Positions 50,887-60,685 are shown, counted from the stretch's first letter. The stretch is 64,000 nucleotides of DNA from Lachnospiraceae bacterium A2 (GCA_000403315.2 KE159636.1:1-64000), one strand, 5' to 3'. The notes: a model not told the origin generated them from the letters alone. A program made the numbers and translations.

Positions 50887-52191
50887 TCAGTTTTTTTTCA
50901 TTCCCACAACCTTATCCAAGAGTTTAGCGGAATCTCGCTTCGCTTCCCTTGTAGCGTGTGCATAGACATTCATTGTAGTGCTTACGTCCGAATGCCCTAA
51001 AAGCTCCTGCACATCTTTTGGCTGTGCCCCGTTTGATAACAGGTTTGTTGTGTAGGTGTGCCTTAGTGTGTGGAAGTGGAAACCTTCTAACTCCGGCACT
51101 TTTCTTGCCGCTGTCTGGCAGGCTGTTTCTACGGTGGCGGGAAGTTCAAGACAGCCATCTTCCCTCAGGCATACAAAGGAGATTTCCGTATAATCCTCCG
51201 GCGCATCTTCTGTCATTGGCAGGTTGTAATACTCATAATGCACCCTGTTTTTCTCTGTAACTTCCCTGTAGAAATTCCTGTGATAGAGTCCGCCATACTG
51301 CATACGGTTTTTAAGCTGCTGTTTCCTTGCTTTCTTCAAGATGTCAGCGAGGGCATTGCCAAAATCAACTATCCGCACTTTCTTCCTCTTTGTCGAGCCG
51401 ATTTCGTGCTTATGGGTAGCACCGTTGTAACGGACGCTCCTGTGGACTGTCAGGCATTGTTCCTCAAGGTTGATGTCCTGCCAAGTCAGCCCTGCAACTT
51501 CCCCAAGCCTGAGTCCTGTGAAATAGGCTATCTGTACGGGCAGGATTGCGTCCTTACTCCGCTTGCTAAGCTGTGCAATCAGCTTTTGGTACTGCTCAAA
51601 TGACAGCGGTTTGACGTTGCCGTTGTCGGTGTCCGTTTCTTCCGCAAACAAGTCCATATCGTCCTTTTTATGCCTCATGACCACATACTGCATGGGATTG
51701 AATGTAATGTACTGTTTCGGGAACACCGCAAAGCGGAATGACTGCTGTAATACTGCGGAAAATGACGTTACATAGTCTTTGGAATATCCTTTGGAAACAA
51801 AATCTTCAATCGTGCCTCCAAAAGACATGATATCCATGAACTGCTGTAAATGCCCCGAAGTGACCGTTTTTAGCTTTCGTCTGCTTACAGGGTGCTGTTT
51901 AATGCGGTTGATTGCCTGTAAATAAGTACCAACAGTGCCATTGCTCAATGTCCCTGTCTTTAATTCTTCTTCTGCCCATGTGTCAAGCAATTGTCCGAGA
52001 GTGATATTGTCCGCTTTTGCAATGAATTTCTTGCTTTCATAGTCTTCCATTGCCTGCCTCAACAGCTTTTCCGTTTCGCTCTTGCTCTCTGTTCCAGCAC
52101 ACTCTTTCTGTACCATGTTACCGCTTGCGTCCTCCACATAAAAGCGGTAGTACCATTTTTTACCTTTCTTCCGCACTGCTCCTTTTGCCAT
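50887..52191 (-). CDS. int: Tyrosine-family integrase
   Basis: 434 residues. N-terminal arm-binding domain (MAKGAVRKKGKKWYYRFYVE), core-binding domain (NITLGQLLDTWAEEELKTGT), catalytic domain with R in YFTGLRLGEVAGLTW, HTLRHTYTTNLLS and LLGHSDVSTTMNVYAHAT (nucleophile Y). It integrates and excises the element at the cores next to its 3' end. ATG 52191 has AAAGGAG upstream; the longer reading from 52236 is less likely. All catalytic residues are present. Confidence 0.9.
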   Translation of the reverse strand: MAKGAVRKKGKKWYYRFYVEDASGNMVQKECAGTESKSETEKLLRQAMEDYESKKFIAKADNITLGQLLDTWAEEELKTGTLSNGTVGTYLQAINRIKQHPVSRRKLKTVTSGHLQQFMDIMSFGGTIEDFVSKGYSKDYVTSFSAVLQQSFRFAVFPKQYITFNPMQYVVMRHKKDDMDLFAEETDTDNGNVKPLSFEQYQKLIAQLSKRSKDAILPVQIAYFTGLRLGEVAGLTWQDINLEEQCLTVHRSVRYNGATHKHEIGSTKRKKVRIVDFGNALADILKKARKQQLKNRMQYGGLYHRNFYREVTEKNRVHYEYYNLPMTEDAPEDYTEISFVCLREDGCLELPATVETACQTAARKVPELEGFHFHTLRHTYTTNLLSNGAQPKDVQELLGHSDVSTTMNVYAHATREAKRDSAKLLDKVVGMKKN

Positions 52192-52308
52192 AATCGTTTC
52201 TCCTTTCAATGAACGCATTTCTGCGTATGTAGTCATTGAACAGATATGGCAGTCGGAACTGAAGGAATGCTTTCTGAAAATAAGGATAGCATAAAATCTG
52301 CTGTCCCG

Positions 52309-52929
52309 CTATACCGAACCGGAATCTTCCCCTGATAAAAGACCGGAAAGCCTTGCAGCGGCGGCGTCAGGGTTTTTGGAGTAGAGCCTCACTATGTCGC
52401 CCATATCATTAAGGGCATTTACAGTGTGGGTAATCTCCCGCAGGAACATGATTTCATTATATTCCCTGTCCGATTCAAATCCCATTGTTTTTGCAAGCTG
52501 TGCGCTTTCCTTGCTGCCCTTAAACTTCCTGCACGCAAGGCGGAACGATTCCACAAACAGCTCATATTCCTGCAACATCATCAGCAGCAGGTCTTTTGAA
52601 AAGTCTGATTCGGAAGTTTCCATGTCATAGGGCAGCTTTGAAAGAATGGAGGACATGGCGTCACGGATTAACATTTCCTTTTTATCCGTAATGTCAGATT
52701 CATATTCCTCCGTTTCGCCTTTCAGCCATTCTACGGAAACATGGAGTGCGTCTGCCAGACCGTCGAGGACAAGTTTTTTTGTATTATCAATCGTTCCTGC
52801 CTCGTACCTCTGAATGGTGGATGCGGTGACGCCCATTTTTTCAGCAACATAAGGCTGGTTGACGCCTAATTCCAGTCTCCGCTGTTTTGCCCTGCCGCCG
52901 ATTATCCGGCGCAGCTCTTTGTCTTTCAT
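52309..52929 (-). CDS. XRE-family (cI-like) repressor
   Basis: 206 residues. N-terminal HTH (GGRAKQRRLELGVNQPYVAE KMGVTASTIQRYEAGTI) and a helical C-terminal domain, without a visible peptidase S24 motif. It is divergent from the excisionase gene. Two matching TTGCA-N3-TGCAA palindromes in the 170-bp space between them suggest it keeps the element silent. GGAGG precedes the ATG. Confidence 0.83.
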   Translation of the reverse strand: MKDKELRRIIGGRAKQRRLELGVNQPYVAEKMGVTASTIQRYEAGTIDNTKKLVLDGLADALHVSVEWLKGETEEYESDITDKKEMLIRDAMSSILSKLPYDMETSESDFSKDLLLMMLQEYELFVESFRLACRKFKGSKESAQLAKTMGFESDREYNEIMFLREITHTVNALNDMGDIVRLYSKNPDAAAARLSGLLSGEDSGSV

Positions 52930-52983
52930 GTTGTTTTCCCTCCTTTATCGGTATGGTTAGAGTATATCATACCAAAATCATTA

Positions 52984-53083
52984 TTGCAATATGCAAGTTA
53001 AAAATAATTTTGGAAACCACATAACGCTTGACAAGCAAATATAAATGATGTATAGTAAGCATACCAAAAATTGCATAATGCAA
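52984..53083. promoter_or_regulatory. Divergent control region: xis promoter and two repressor operators
   Basis: Operators TTGCA-ATA-TGCAA (52984-52996) and TTGCA-TAA-TGCAA (53071-53083). Between them lies a plus-strand promoter TTGACA (53028-53033), a 17-bp spacer and TATAGT (53051-53056). The second operator covers the region just after the transcription start of xis; the first is near the repressor's own promoter. Confidence 0.78.
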
Positions 53084-53102
53084 TTCAAGGGGAGGAGAAT
53101 GA

Positions 53103-53333
53103 ATGACAGAAATGAAGATTTCCATTTCCATTGAGAAGGCGGCAGACTACACAGGCATCGGTCGGAACACACTGAGAAAGCTGGTGGAATGGGAGAAACT
53201 CCCTGTATTGAAAGTTGGGAGAAAGGTACTTATCAAAAAGGATATTCTGGAACTGTTTATAACTGTCAATGAGGGGAGGGATTTGAGGGACAGGGGCAAT
53301 GTCAAAACCGTCACAAGAAAGACGGCGGTATAA
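53103..53333 (+). CDS. xis: Excisionase (helix-turn-helix type)
   Basis: 76 residues: ISISIEKAADYTGIGRNTLR KLVEWEKLPVLKVGRKVLIK is the HTH_17/Xis fold. It bends DNA at the element ends and favours excision. GGAGGAG lies before ATG 53103. The position opposite the repressor and near int is the standard switch layout. Confidence 0.83.
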   Translation: MTEMKISISIEKAADYTGIGRNTLRKLVEWEKLPVLKVGRKVLIKKDILELFITVNEGRDLRDRGNVKTVTRKTAV

Positions 53334-53610
53334 AAGTCGGGCGCACAGTTGCAGTGAACTTAAAAAATGCAATCATTTTTGAAAAAAGAACTTAAAAAAT
53401 GCAATCATTTTGAAGAAAATCAGTTGACCGCCGGAAACAACAGAAATGTAATTCAGCATAACCCATATATTGGGTACAGATAAGGATAACAGGGACGGGC
53501 AGAAATAAAAGGATTGCCAATAAAATAAGCATTGAACAGCCGGAAAACTGTTTCCAATATGCTGAAAGCACATTTCACTGGATACCCTTCTTTATGGGAC
53601 AGCCAATCTC
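53334..53610. other. Intergenic region with a 32-bp direct repeat
   Basis: Two copies of a 32-bp unit starting GAACTTAAAAAATGCAATCA (53356-53387, 53388-53419) differ at three or four positions. They lie upstream of the relaxase, where an oriT or accessory binding site could be. Nothing else is seen in the remaining bases. Confidence 0.65.
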
Positions 53611-54739
53611 ATGCAGGACGTGAAAAATGTATACCGCAAAGAATTTGATGCCGCCCTGCATGAATACAATGCAAAGCAGACAAGACCGGAAAGACGGATT
53701 GGCGATTATTTTGAACATGTATCTGAAACGGAACAGGACATGGCGGTGGAAGTCATCATACAATGCGGGGACAAAAAATTTTGGGAGCAGAACAACGGCG
53801 ATAAAATTTTTATGAAACAGGTCTATAAGCAGCTCCTTTTGAAACTGCAGGAGTATCTGCCGGATTTTAAGATTGCAAATGCGGTAGTCCATTTTGATGA
53901 GGCAAGCCCGCATATGCACGTTGTAGGTGTTCCGGTGGGGAGAGGGTTTAAGCCTGGCTTGTCAACAAAAGTGTCAAAGCGGTCCGTATTCACGCCCCAA
54001 GTCCTGTCGGAAGTTTTGCAGGATAAAATGCGGGCGGATGCCAACTACTACATGAAAGCCATCTTCCAACAGGAAGTAAGGGAAAAGAAAAAGGGAAAAA
54101 ACCATGACCTGACAGTTGCGGAATACAAGGTTGCAAAAGAGGAAGAAAAGATTGAAAAACTATCAACGGATAAAATAGGACTGGAGGCTGACATTCTCGT
54201 CCTGAACCATAGAAAGTCCACCACGCAGAAGAAATTAGATGAACTGGATGGGGAGATTGAAAGTTCCAATATCTTCTTAAAAGCACTCCGGCAGATAAAA
54301 CAGTTTATACAGTCATATCTACCCTTTGCGCCGCTGACCCCGGAATTTGCGAACCATATGGAGTGTGGGGGCGGATATCGAGGCAGGAAACAGCTTTCGT
54401 GGGCTGTTTACCGCACTTGGGGAGCTGCTCAATTCTTTCAAGGAAATCATCATGGACGGACTGTGCTGGTTTCCCCGCCTTATGCGGTGGCAGACCTCAA
54501 AGGGCGAAGTTTCCCCTGTGTTTGAAGATAACAGGAATGAAGGCTATTACTACCGACTGAAATCCTATATGGATATCCATACAAGGCAGGAATACCCAAA
54601 GGAACTGATACAGCCGGAAATCAAGCCGGAAAACCGAACAGGCACAATAGAGCAGTTGGCGCAGAATGTGGAGGCTGTCGAAAAGCAGGTGCAGCTTATG
54701 GGTGTAGGGATGAGTCAAAATCATAAGTGTCAAAGTTGA
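53611..54739 (+). pseudogene. MobV (Mob_Pre) relaxase, truncated and frameshifted
   Basis: The family sequence runs from DVKNVYRKEFDAALHEYNAK with the metal/catalytic motif VVHFDEASPHMHVVGVPVGR. The coiled-coil region follows to about 54345. The first 60 or so residues are missing, and a frameshift near 54350 moves the C-terminus (GADIEAGNSFRGLFTALGEL, VFEDNRNEGYYYRLKSYMDI) to another frame. It is not expected to work as a relaxase. Confidence 0.78.
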
Positions 54740-54911
54740 CAAATTATAAAATAGCAGAATTAAATTCAAAATTGAAATGTTTCAAGAAGTACCTGCATTT
54801 GTAAAAAGAGCAAAATAATATAAATTCTTATTCCAACTTTATTCCCAATGTGTTATAATCTGAAAAATTGGGAATAAAATTGGGAATAAATCCGTATCGA
54901 GGAGAATGTCA

Positions 54912-56279
54912 ATGGATATAAAACAGATTGTATTAGATTTATGTGCCATGAATGATGAACAGGAATGGTTTGAATTTAAAGAGAATTGGTTTCAACCGGA
55001 AACATTAGGAGAGTATGTTTCCGCGTTATCAAACGCTGCAGCGTTCCATTATAAGAAATATGCTTATTTTATATGGGGAGTTGAGGATGAGAATCATAAA
55101 ATAGTTGGGACGACATTCAATCAATATTGTGTCCATAATAAAGAACCTTATCAGAATTATCTTGCACGAAATCTTTCTCCGAGCCTGAATTTTTCTTTTG
55201 AGGAAACCCAGATTCAGCAAAAAAGAGTTGTCGTATTGGTCATACCTGCGGCTTTTGAGATACCTACTGCATTTAAGGAAAGGCGGTATATAAGAATTGG
55301 ATCATCGAAATGCAATATCAAGGATTATCCTAAGAGGGAGATTGAACTTTTTAAGATACTTGATGGGAGAACAGAAACCATAGAAACGATTCCGGCAAAA
55401 TATCAGGAACTTACTTTCCAAAAATTGTTTGGATATTATGGGTCAAAAGGAATTGTTTTAAGCGATAAGACTTTTATAAAAAATTTAGGTCTGCGCAATG
55501 AAGAGGGACAATTCAATTTATTGGCGCAGCTGCTTTCGGATGATTCTCATTTTCCTCTCAGAGTATCTATATTTGAGGGAAAAACGAAAGGAACAAATTT
55601 GTTTTCAGTCAGGGAGTTTGGGAATAACTGTCTTTTATACAGTTTGGATGAATTACTGCGGTATGGCGATGTGCTCAATATCATACAGGCAGATGAAACC
55701 GACCGGGTTGTGGAACGGAAAGAGGTGCCGCTGTTTGATAACAAGGCATTTCGGGAAGCAATCATCAATGCTGTCCTGCATAACAAATGGATAGAGGGAA
55801 ACGAACCGATGATTTCCGTTTTTTCTGATAGGATAGAAATCTTATCAAGAGGCTCTCTGCCGCCAGCACAGACAATGGAAGGCTTTTATATGGGGGAATC
55901 TGTTCCTGTGAATGAAAAACTGTCGGAAATATTTCTGCAATTGCATATCAGTGAGAAATCAGGGCGGGGAGTTCCTAAAATAACGGAAATTTATGGTAAA
56001 GAGGCGTTTGCATTTCGAGAAAATTCAATTGTTGTAACAATACCATTGAAAAAAATCAAAAAAGCCTCGAATAAAGTTGGGGATAAAAAGCTATTAAATG
56101 CAAGAAGGAGGACAATTCTGACAGAAATGAGGGATAATCCAAACATAACAGCTGAAGAACTTCGCAAAATCTTAGGAATTAGCAAAACGGCTGTAGATAA
56201 TAATATTTCATATCTGCGTGAAAATGGCTATATTGAAAGAGTAGGATCAAAAAAAGCAGGATATTGGAATGTATTATAG
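54912..56279 (+). CDS. AlbA_2 (Schlafen-type) / HATPase_c_4 / winged-helix regulator
   Basis: 455 residues. AlbA_2 domain at about 10-140 (EQEWFEFKENWFQPETLGEY, KRVVVLVIPAAFEIPTAFKE RRYIRIGSS). ATPase_c_4-like domain at about 260-370 (FREAIINAVLHNKWIEGNEP MISVFSDRIEILSRGSLPP, KSGRGVPKITEIYG). Winged helix at about 390-455 (ITAEELRKILGISKTAVDNN ISYLRENGYIERVGS). Such proteins are common next to restriction systems and may sense nucleic acids or control expression. ATG 54912 is seven bases after GAGGAG; ATG 54906 is too close. It is first of three co-directional genes (gap of 38 bases to the next). Confidence 0.83.
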   Translation: MDIKQIVLDLCAMNDEQEWFEFKENWFQPETLGEYVSALSNAAAFHYKKYAYFIWGVEDENHKIVGTTFNQYCVHNKEPYQNYLARNLSPSLNFSFEETQIQQKRVVVLVIPAAFEIPTAFKERRYIRIGSSKCNIKDYPKREIELFKILDGRTETIETIPAKYQELTFQKLFGYYGSKGIVLSDKTFIKNLGLRNEEGQFNLLAQLLSDDSHFPLRVSIFEGKTKGTNLFSVREFGNNCLLYSLDELLRYGDVLNIIQADETDRVVERKEVPLFDNKAFREAIINAVLHNKWIEGNEPMISVFSDRIEILSRGSLPPAQTMEGFYMGESVPVNEKLSEIFLQLHISEKSGRGVPKITEIYGKEAFAFRENSIVVTIPLKKIKKASNKVGDKKLLNARRRTILTEMRDNPNITAEELRKILGISKTAVDNNISYLRENGYIERVGSKKAGYWNVL

Positions 56280-56317
56280 AGTATAGAGATAAAAATTTAA
56301 AGGAGAACAACCGATTT

Positions 56318-56797
56318 ATGGCAGCAATTAATGATTTGATAGCTCAGATACAGGATGCTGAGCTTAGAAATAAGATAGAACAAGAAGTAATTCGAATGAA
56401 CAAACAGAAGAAATTTGGTCTTGTTTTTGAAGAACACTTGCCAGAGTGTACACCATTATATGAAATGCCTGTGAATTGCGGAAGCAATGTTGCATTAAAA
56501 TCTGGAAATATCAATGACATTTATAGAGTAATTGCCATAAATAATGAAAAAGCATTATGCATGAAAGAAGATGAGCAGGCAGAATGGAACATTGCTGACT
56601 TAGTGGTAGTTGCAAAATTTGGAGAGCCAATCTATCCATACTTGAAACAGATAGATAGCGTGTGCAATGCGTCGGACAGTAATTTATGGCATACATTGAT
56701 TGAAGCGGATAATTATCATGCGCTGCAAAAGGTATTAAAAGCGATAAATACAGATGAGATTGATCATATTTTTGAAATGGATGGTTTTTTTGAGTAA
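56318..56797 (+). CDS. Free-standing N-terminal domain of a type III DNA methyltransferase (Mod)
   Basis: 159 residues. From LIAQIQDAELRNKIEQEVIR, KKFGLVFEEHLPECTPLYEM, through VVVAKFGEPIYPYLKQIDSV, CNASDSNLWHTLIEADNYHA it matches the opening of type III Mod proteins. Exactly where Mod continues with its DPPY catalytic motif this protein switches to QKVLKAINTDEIDHIFEMDG FFE and stops. It is thus a remnant or a retained accessory domain. The upstream frame is open to 56264; ATG 56318 has AGGAG 12 bases upstream, a weak spacing. SIR2 follows after 112 bases. Confidence 0.72.
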   Translation: MAAINDLIAQIQDAELRNKIEQEVIRMNKQKKFGLVFEEHLPECTPLYEMPVNCGSNVALKSGNINDIYRVIAINNEKALCMKEDEQAEWNIADLVVVAKFGEPIYPYLKQIDSVCNASDSNLWHTLIEADNYHALQKVLKAINTDEIDHIFEMDGFFE

Positions 56798-56909
56798 TAT
56801 GGCAGATAGTAAAATTAGCTATTAATATAAATTAGCTGTAATATCGGATAACACCGTTGTAAACAAACATATTTACGACATTAATGGGATAAAATGGGGA
56901 GGTATCAGA

Positions 56910-59900
56910 GTGAGCCAAGATGCTACATTGACATACATAAAAGATATTGCTTTAAAATTACACGATCCTAAAATGTTCGGGGGAGCATCACTTATGGTCG
57001 GCGCCGGGTTTTCCAAAAATGCAGAAGGGATTGGAAATCGTCTTTCACCACCCGATTGGAGTGGATTGGCAGCTGCAATGTATGAGGAGCTTTATCCTAA
57101 GCCAGATGAAGGGGAAAAAATTAAGAATTGGGAAAAAGAAAAGATTGCTAAAACATCGGGTAAAAATACGCTTCGTCTTGCGGAAGAATATATTTCCTTT
57201 TATGACAAGAATAGGATGAATACTCTTATCGAAAATAATATTAGTGATGAGATGTTTGTACCAGGAGAATTGCATAGGAGACTGTTAAAATTAAATTGGA
57301 AAGATATATTTACCACAAACTATGATACTTTACTGGAAAGAACATGTGATGAAATTTTACAAGACAAAGAATATAAAGGTATTTTGTCTCAAGATAATTT
57401 GCCGGGTAGCAGTAGCGGATTAGCAAGAATCATTAAGCTTCATGGCAGCATTCCAAGTGTGCGGCCGTATATTATTAGTGAAGAAGATTATCGCTGTTAT
57501 CCAGTGAAATATGCAGCATTTGTAAATACAGTACAGCAGTCGTTAATAGAAACAACTTTGTGTATGATTGGTTTTTCTGGTGATGATCCCAATTTCCTTA
57601 GCTGGCATGGATGGCTGCATGATAATTTAGGAGAAAACTGCCCACAAATATATTTGATTAACCTATTCGGGAATATGAATGATTCTGAAAAGGAAGTGCT
57701 TAGGAAAAGAAAAATTGCGCTGGTTGATTTAGAAACATTGCTTGAAGGAAATGAGCATAACAAATATGAGGAGGCATATAAAAATTTTTTTTCTATTATA
57801 GAAGCGGAAAGTAAAGAGGTGTGTTTTGAACACAGAGCTCCACAGATAAATAAAGCTCCATATGAATGGAATGATAGAGAAGAGGATACATACGTTCTTA
57901 AAATGTTAGATTTTTCAAATGAAATTTTAGAGCAAGAGGGAGATTATGTCTTGTTACCCGAGGCGAAGAGGAATCAGTATTGTAATTATTTTTCTAACAG
58001 ATTTGATACTTTTATTTTTAAGTGTAAAAACATTAATACAAATTTTATACATACTTTGTCAAACTTGATAAAACTGCAAATGATGTGTTTGATACCATTA
58101 TATGATAATCAGGCGGATCAATTAAAGTCCATCTGTAAGTCTGTTGAAGAACGAGATTTAAACGTGAAACTGGAATGGAGATTGCAAATAGATTTGTACC
58201 TGCTTCAGATGTATAGAATTGATGGGGATGAGGAAAAGTATCAACAGATTATTACAGTCTGCGAGAAATATTTAGATCAATTGCCTGATTCCAATAAAGC
58301 GGCCTATTGGATTGAATTAGTAAAACATGCGGCAGCTATGTTTGATATTGAGAAAATGAAATGTACATTAGATAAAATAGCACATACAAACATAAAAAAT
58401 GAAATTGCAAAAGCAGGTCTTTATCTTCAAATTGGCGAACGTGACGTATCTGAGAAAATTTTGAAAGAATGTTTGGATGAGTTAAGAAAAAAGAGGTTGG
58501 ATGCTCCGCATAATGCGTCATATAAAAGTTATCTGAGCTTGTGTTATGCCGCTTCCGGCAATTGGATGCGGCAAGACAGTAATTATTCGGATTCCGAATA
58601 TAAGGATAATGAATACCGAACCAGAACGATTATTTTGGATTTGGAAAATCAATTAAGAGAGGAAATTTTAAATTCAACCGTTAAAGATGACACAAAGGCA
58701 AATGTTTTTGAAGTAAATAGAAACCGCGGAAACTCGATAACTTTTGAACAAAGCAGACTACAACGTTTGAGTTTTAAATTTATTTTAATGTTGGATATGC
58801 TTTGCCTTCCAATATTTACAGATCAAAGTATTTTATTGCCAACTGCTATGGAGAAAATTTTACACACAAGTAATAATACATATTGGAAGTTTTCCTTTAT
58901 GATTCGATCAAATAATAAAGATGTTATTGAAAGAATTTTGTCAAGGCGTGGTATTGCAATTTATGAGTTGGAAGAAATGCAATTTCTGTACCGTAATATA
59001 TGGAATTGTGTGCAGAAAACAAAATATAAAAATTTTGAATACCGTCATGCATTTTTGAGTCTCAACAATGCATTAGATGTTTTATCCAGAATGGCAGTTT
59101 ATTTAGATGATACAAAAATTATTGAACTAATTAAATTTATTGTTGGAATTAATCATAATGATAATGAACAGTATATGTCTAATATAAGCAATATTCTTCA
59201 AAGATTATCAACTAGGTTTAATGGTTCAATTGCTGCTGAACTAAAAGATGAATTATTTGCAGTTGATAAAAGTAAATTATGTTTAGCATCTTATTTTAAT
59301 GACGTAAACATTATGTTGGACGATAATGTTGAATGTTATTCCAATGCAATTGAATTGGTTAAGAGTAATGATATTGAAAAGCGTGACAATGGAATTGCGC
59401 AATTACTAATTTTATGGAGAAATTCAAAAAACGAAAAATTCAGTAAGCAAATTGAAGAGGCTATTTGGAAAAAAGAAACTAACATATTACCAGGAACGAA
59501 AAAATTTAATGTTGTAATATGGGAAGAATTACCGTATCCTACAGAAGTAAATTTTGCAGATTTGTATAAGGATTATATATTAGGTGGATTGGGGAATCCT
59601 TCGAATGGGAATGTATTTCAATATATTAATTTATTTTATCTTACATCTCCTATGAGCAATGATAAATATACGAGAATTAAGTGGGATGCAGATTGTCTAA
59701 CGGGTATACTTAATGCGGTTGCAGATAGAATTAATAAGATTAAGAATGATAGCGGAATAGAGATTTGGGGATTTGATACGGAAAAATTGCAAAAAAGGTA
59801 CTTAAATGAATTTACGGTTATGTTGTATGCATTAGGGCAAGCTGACTTAGAAATTGCTAAAACACTTCCAATAATTGAAAAGGCTATAGGATTGTTAAAT

Positions 59901-60437
59901 GAAAAAGGGACTAATGGAAGTGCTTTTGAAGCGATAAAAACAGCTGTTTCCGGAGATTACATGGAAGCAATAGGAAAACTTAAAGATGCATTTTGGTCAA
60001 ATGATGAAAAAGTGATATCCGAGGCTTCGCTGGGGTTACAAGGAGTACTATATATTTTAAAACAAAATAATGGAAATACAGATGTTATAAAAGATACCGT
60101 GTTAGAAATAATGCAGACGCTGCAATATTCGGATATAAAGTATGTTAAAAGTATTTGGAATATTCTCAAACAGCTTATTCGCAGAGTATTTAATGAGGAT
60201 GATATTTATCAGGCTAAATTGGCTGAAATATTTGAAAAATGTATGCGAAGTTATTCATATCAAGGGAAAAAGGGTGATAAATATTATTTTGAGGCTATGT
60301 ATAATTGTAATATGGCATTGAAGAGTTATCATGACCAAATAATTGAAAATGATTTTTCTCTAAATGCTGAGATGAAAAAAACTATTAATTATGTAAAGTC
60401 AATGGGAATCTTTGAACTGTTAACAATATGGAAATAA
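56910..60437 (+). CDS. SIR2-domain anti-phage protein (DSR-like), 1175 residues
   Basis: Residues about 20-300 form a SIR2 NADase domain: GAGFSKNA at 31-38, FTTNYDTLLE around 134-143 (N137 and D139 of the catalytic TNYD), LHGS at 177-180 (H178 catalytic) and MIGFSGDDPNF around 219-229. Residues 300-1175 are alpha-helical repeats without a recognised motif, as in defence-associated sirtuins (DSR1/DSR2), which sense phage proteins with that region and then destroy NAD+. Length is close to this group. GTG start with GGGGAGG seven bases upstream. AT-rich compared with the int side, as is usual for defence genes. Confidence 0.85.
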   Translation: MSQDATLTYIKDIALKLHDPKMFGGASLMVGAGFSKNAEGIGNRLSPPDWSGLAAAMYEELYPKPDEGEKIKNWEKEKIAKTSGKNTLRLAEEYISFYDKNRMNTLIENNISDEMFVPGELHRRLLKLNWKDIFTTNYDTLLERTCDEILQDKEYKGILSQDNLPGSSSGLARIIKLHGSIPSVRPYIISEEDYRCYPVKYAAFVNTVQQSLIETTLCMIGFSGDDPNFLSWHGWLHDNLGENCPQIYLINLFGNMNDSEKEVLRKRKIALVDLETLLEGNEHNKYEEAYKNFFSIIEAESKEVCFEHRAPQINKAPYEWNDREEDTYVLKMLDFSNEILEQEGDYVLLPEAKRNQYCNYFSNRFDTFIFKCKNINTNFIHTLSNLIKLQMMCLIPLYDNQADQLKSICKSVEERDLNVKLEWRLQIDLYLLQMYRIDGDEEKYQQIITVCEKYLDQLPDSNKAAYWIELVKHAAAMFDIEKMKCTLDKIAHTNIKNEIAKAGLYLQIGERDVSEKILKECLDELRKKRLDAPHNASYKSYLSLCYAASGNWMRQDSNYSDSEYKDNEYRTRTIILDLENQLREEILNSTVKDDTKANVFEVNRNRGNSITFEQSRLQRLSFKFILMLDMLCLPIFTDQSILLPTAMEKILHTSNNTYWKFSFMIRSNNKDVIERILSRRGIAIYELEEMQFLYRNIWNCVQKTKYKNFEYRHAFLSLNNALDVLSRMAVYLDDTKIIELIKFIVGINHNDNEQYMSNISNILQRLSTRFNGSIAAELKDELFAVDKSKLCLASYFNDVNIMLDDNVECYSNAIELVKSNDIEKRDNGIAQLLILWRNSKNEKFSKQIEEAIWKKETNILPGTKKFNVVIWEELPYPTEVNFADLYKDYILGGLGNPSNGNVFQYINLFYLTSPMSNDKYTRIKWDADCLTGILNAVADRINKIKNDSGIEIWGFDTEKLQKRYLNEFTVMLYALGQADLEIAKTLPIIEKAIGLLNEKGTNGSAFEAIKTAVSGDYMEAIGKLKDAFWSNDEKVISEASLGLQGVLYILKQNNGNTDVIKDTVLEIMQTLQYSDIKYVKSIWNILKQLIRRVFNEDDIYQAKLAEIFEKCMRSYSYQGKKGDKYYFEAMYNCNMALKSYHDQIIENDFSLNAEMKKTINYVKSMGIFELLTIWK

Positions 60438-60509
60438 TTGCAAAGTTGTGTTTTAATTATAGATTTAGGAGCAATCATTAAACACAAAGATGAAAAAGCA
60501 GGAAATCCT

Positions 60510-60551
60510 CCGATTACTCTATCATCAGAACATAGATGATAGAGTAATCGG
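60510..60551. terminator. Perfect 17-bp hairpin downstream of SIR2
   Basis: CCGATTACTCTATCATC (60510-60526) and its exact complement (60535-60551) around an 8-base loop, 72 bases after the SIR2 stop. There is no T-run after it on the plus strand, so it may protect the mRNA end rather than terminate. Confidence 0.6.
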
Positions 60552-60685
60552 ATTGTTAATAAAAAAATTGAAAAAAGTTTTTTTAAATTGGCATATTGAA
60601 AATCTGAAGTTATGTAAGAAAGCATTTCTATCAGTTCTTCCTGCCCAATTTATTCTGTGTTATAATTTGTTACAAGTTTTTCTTT

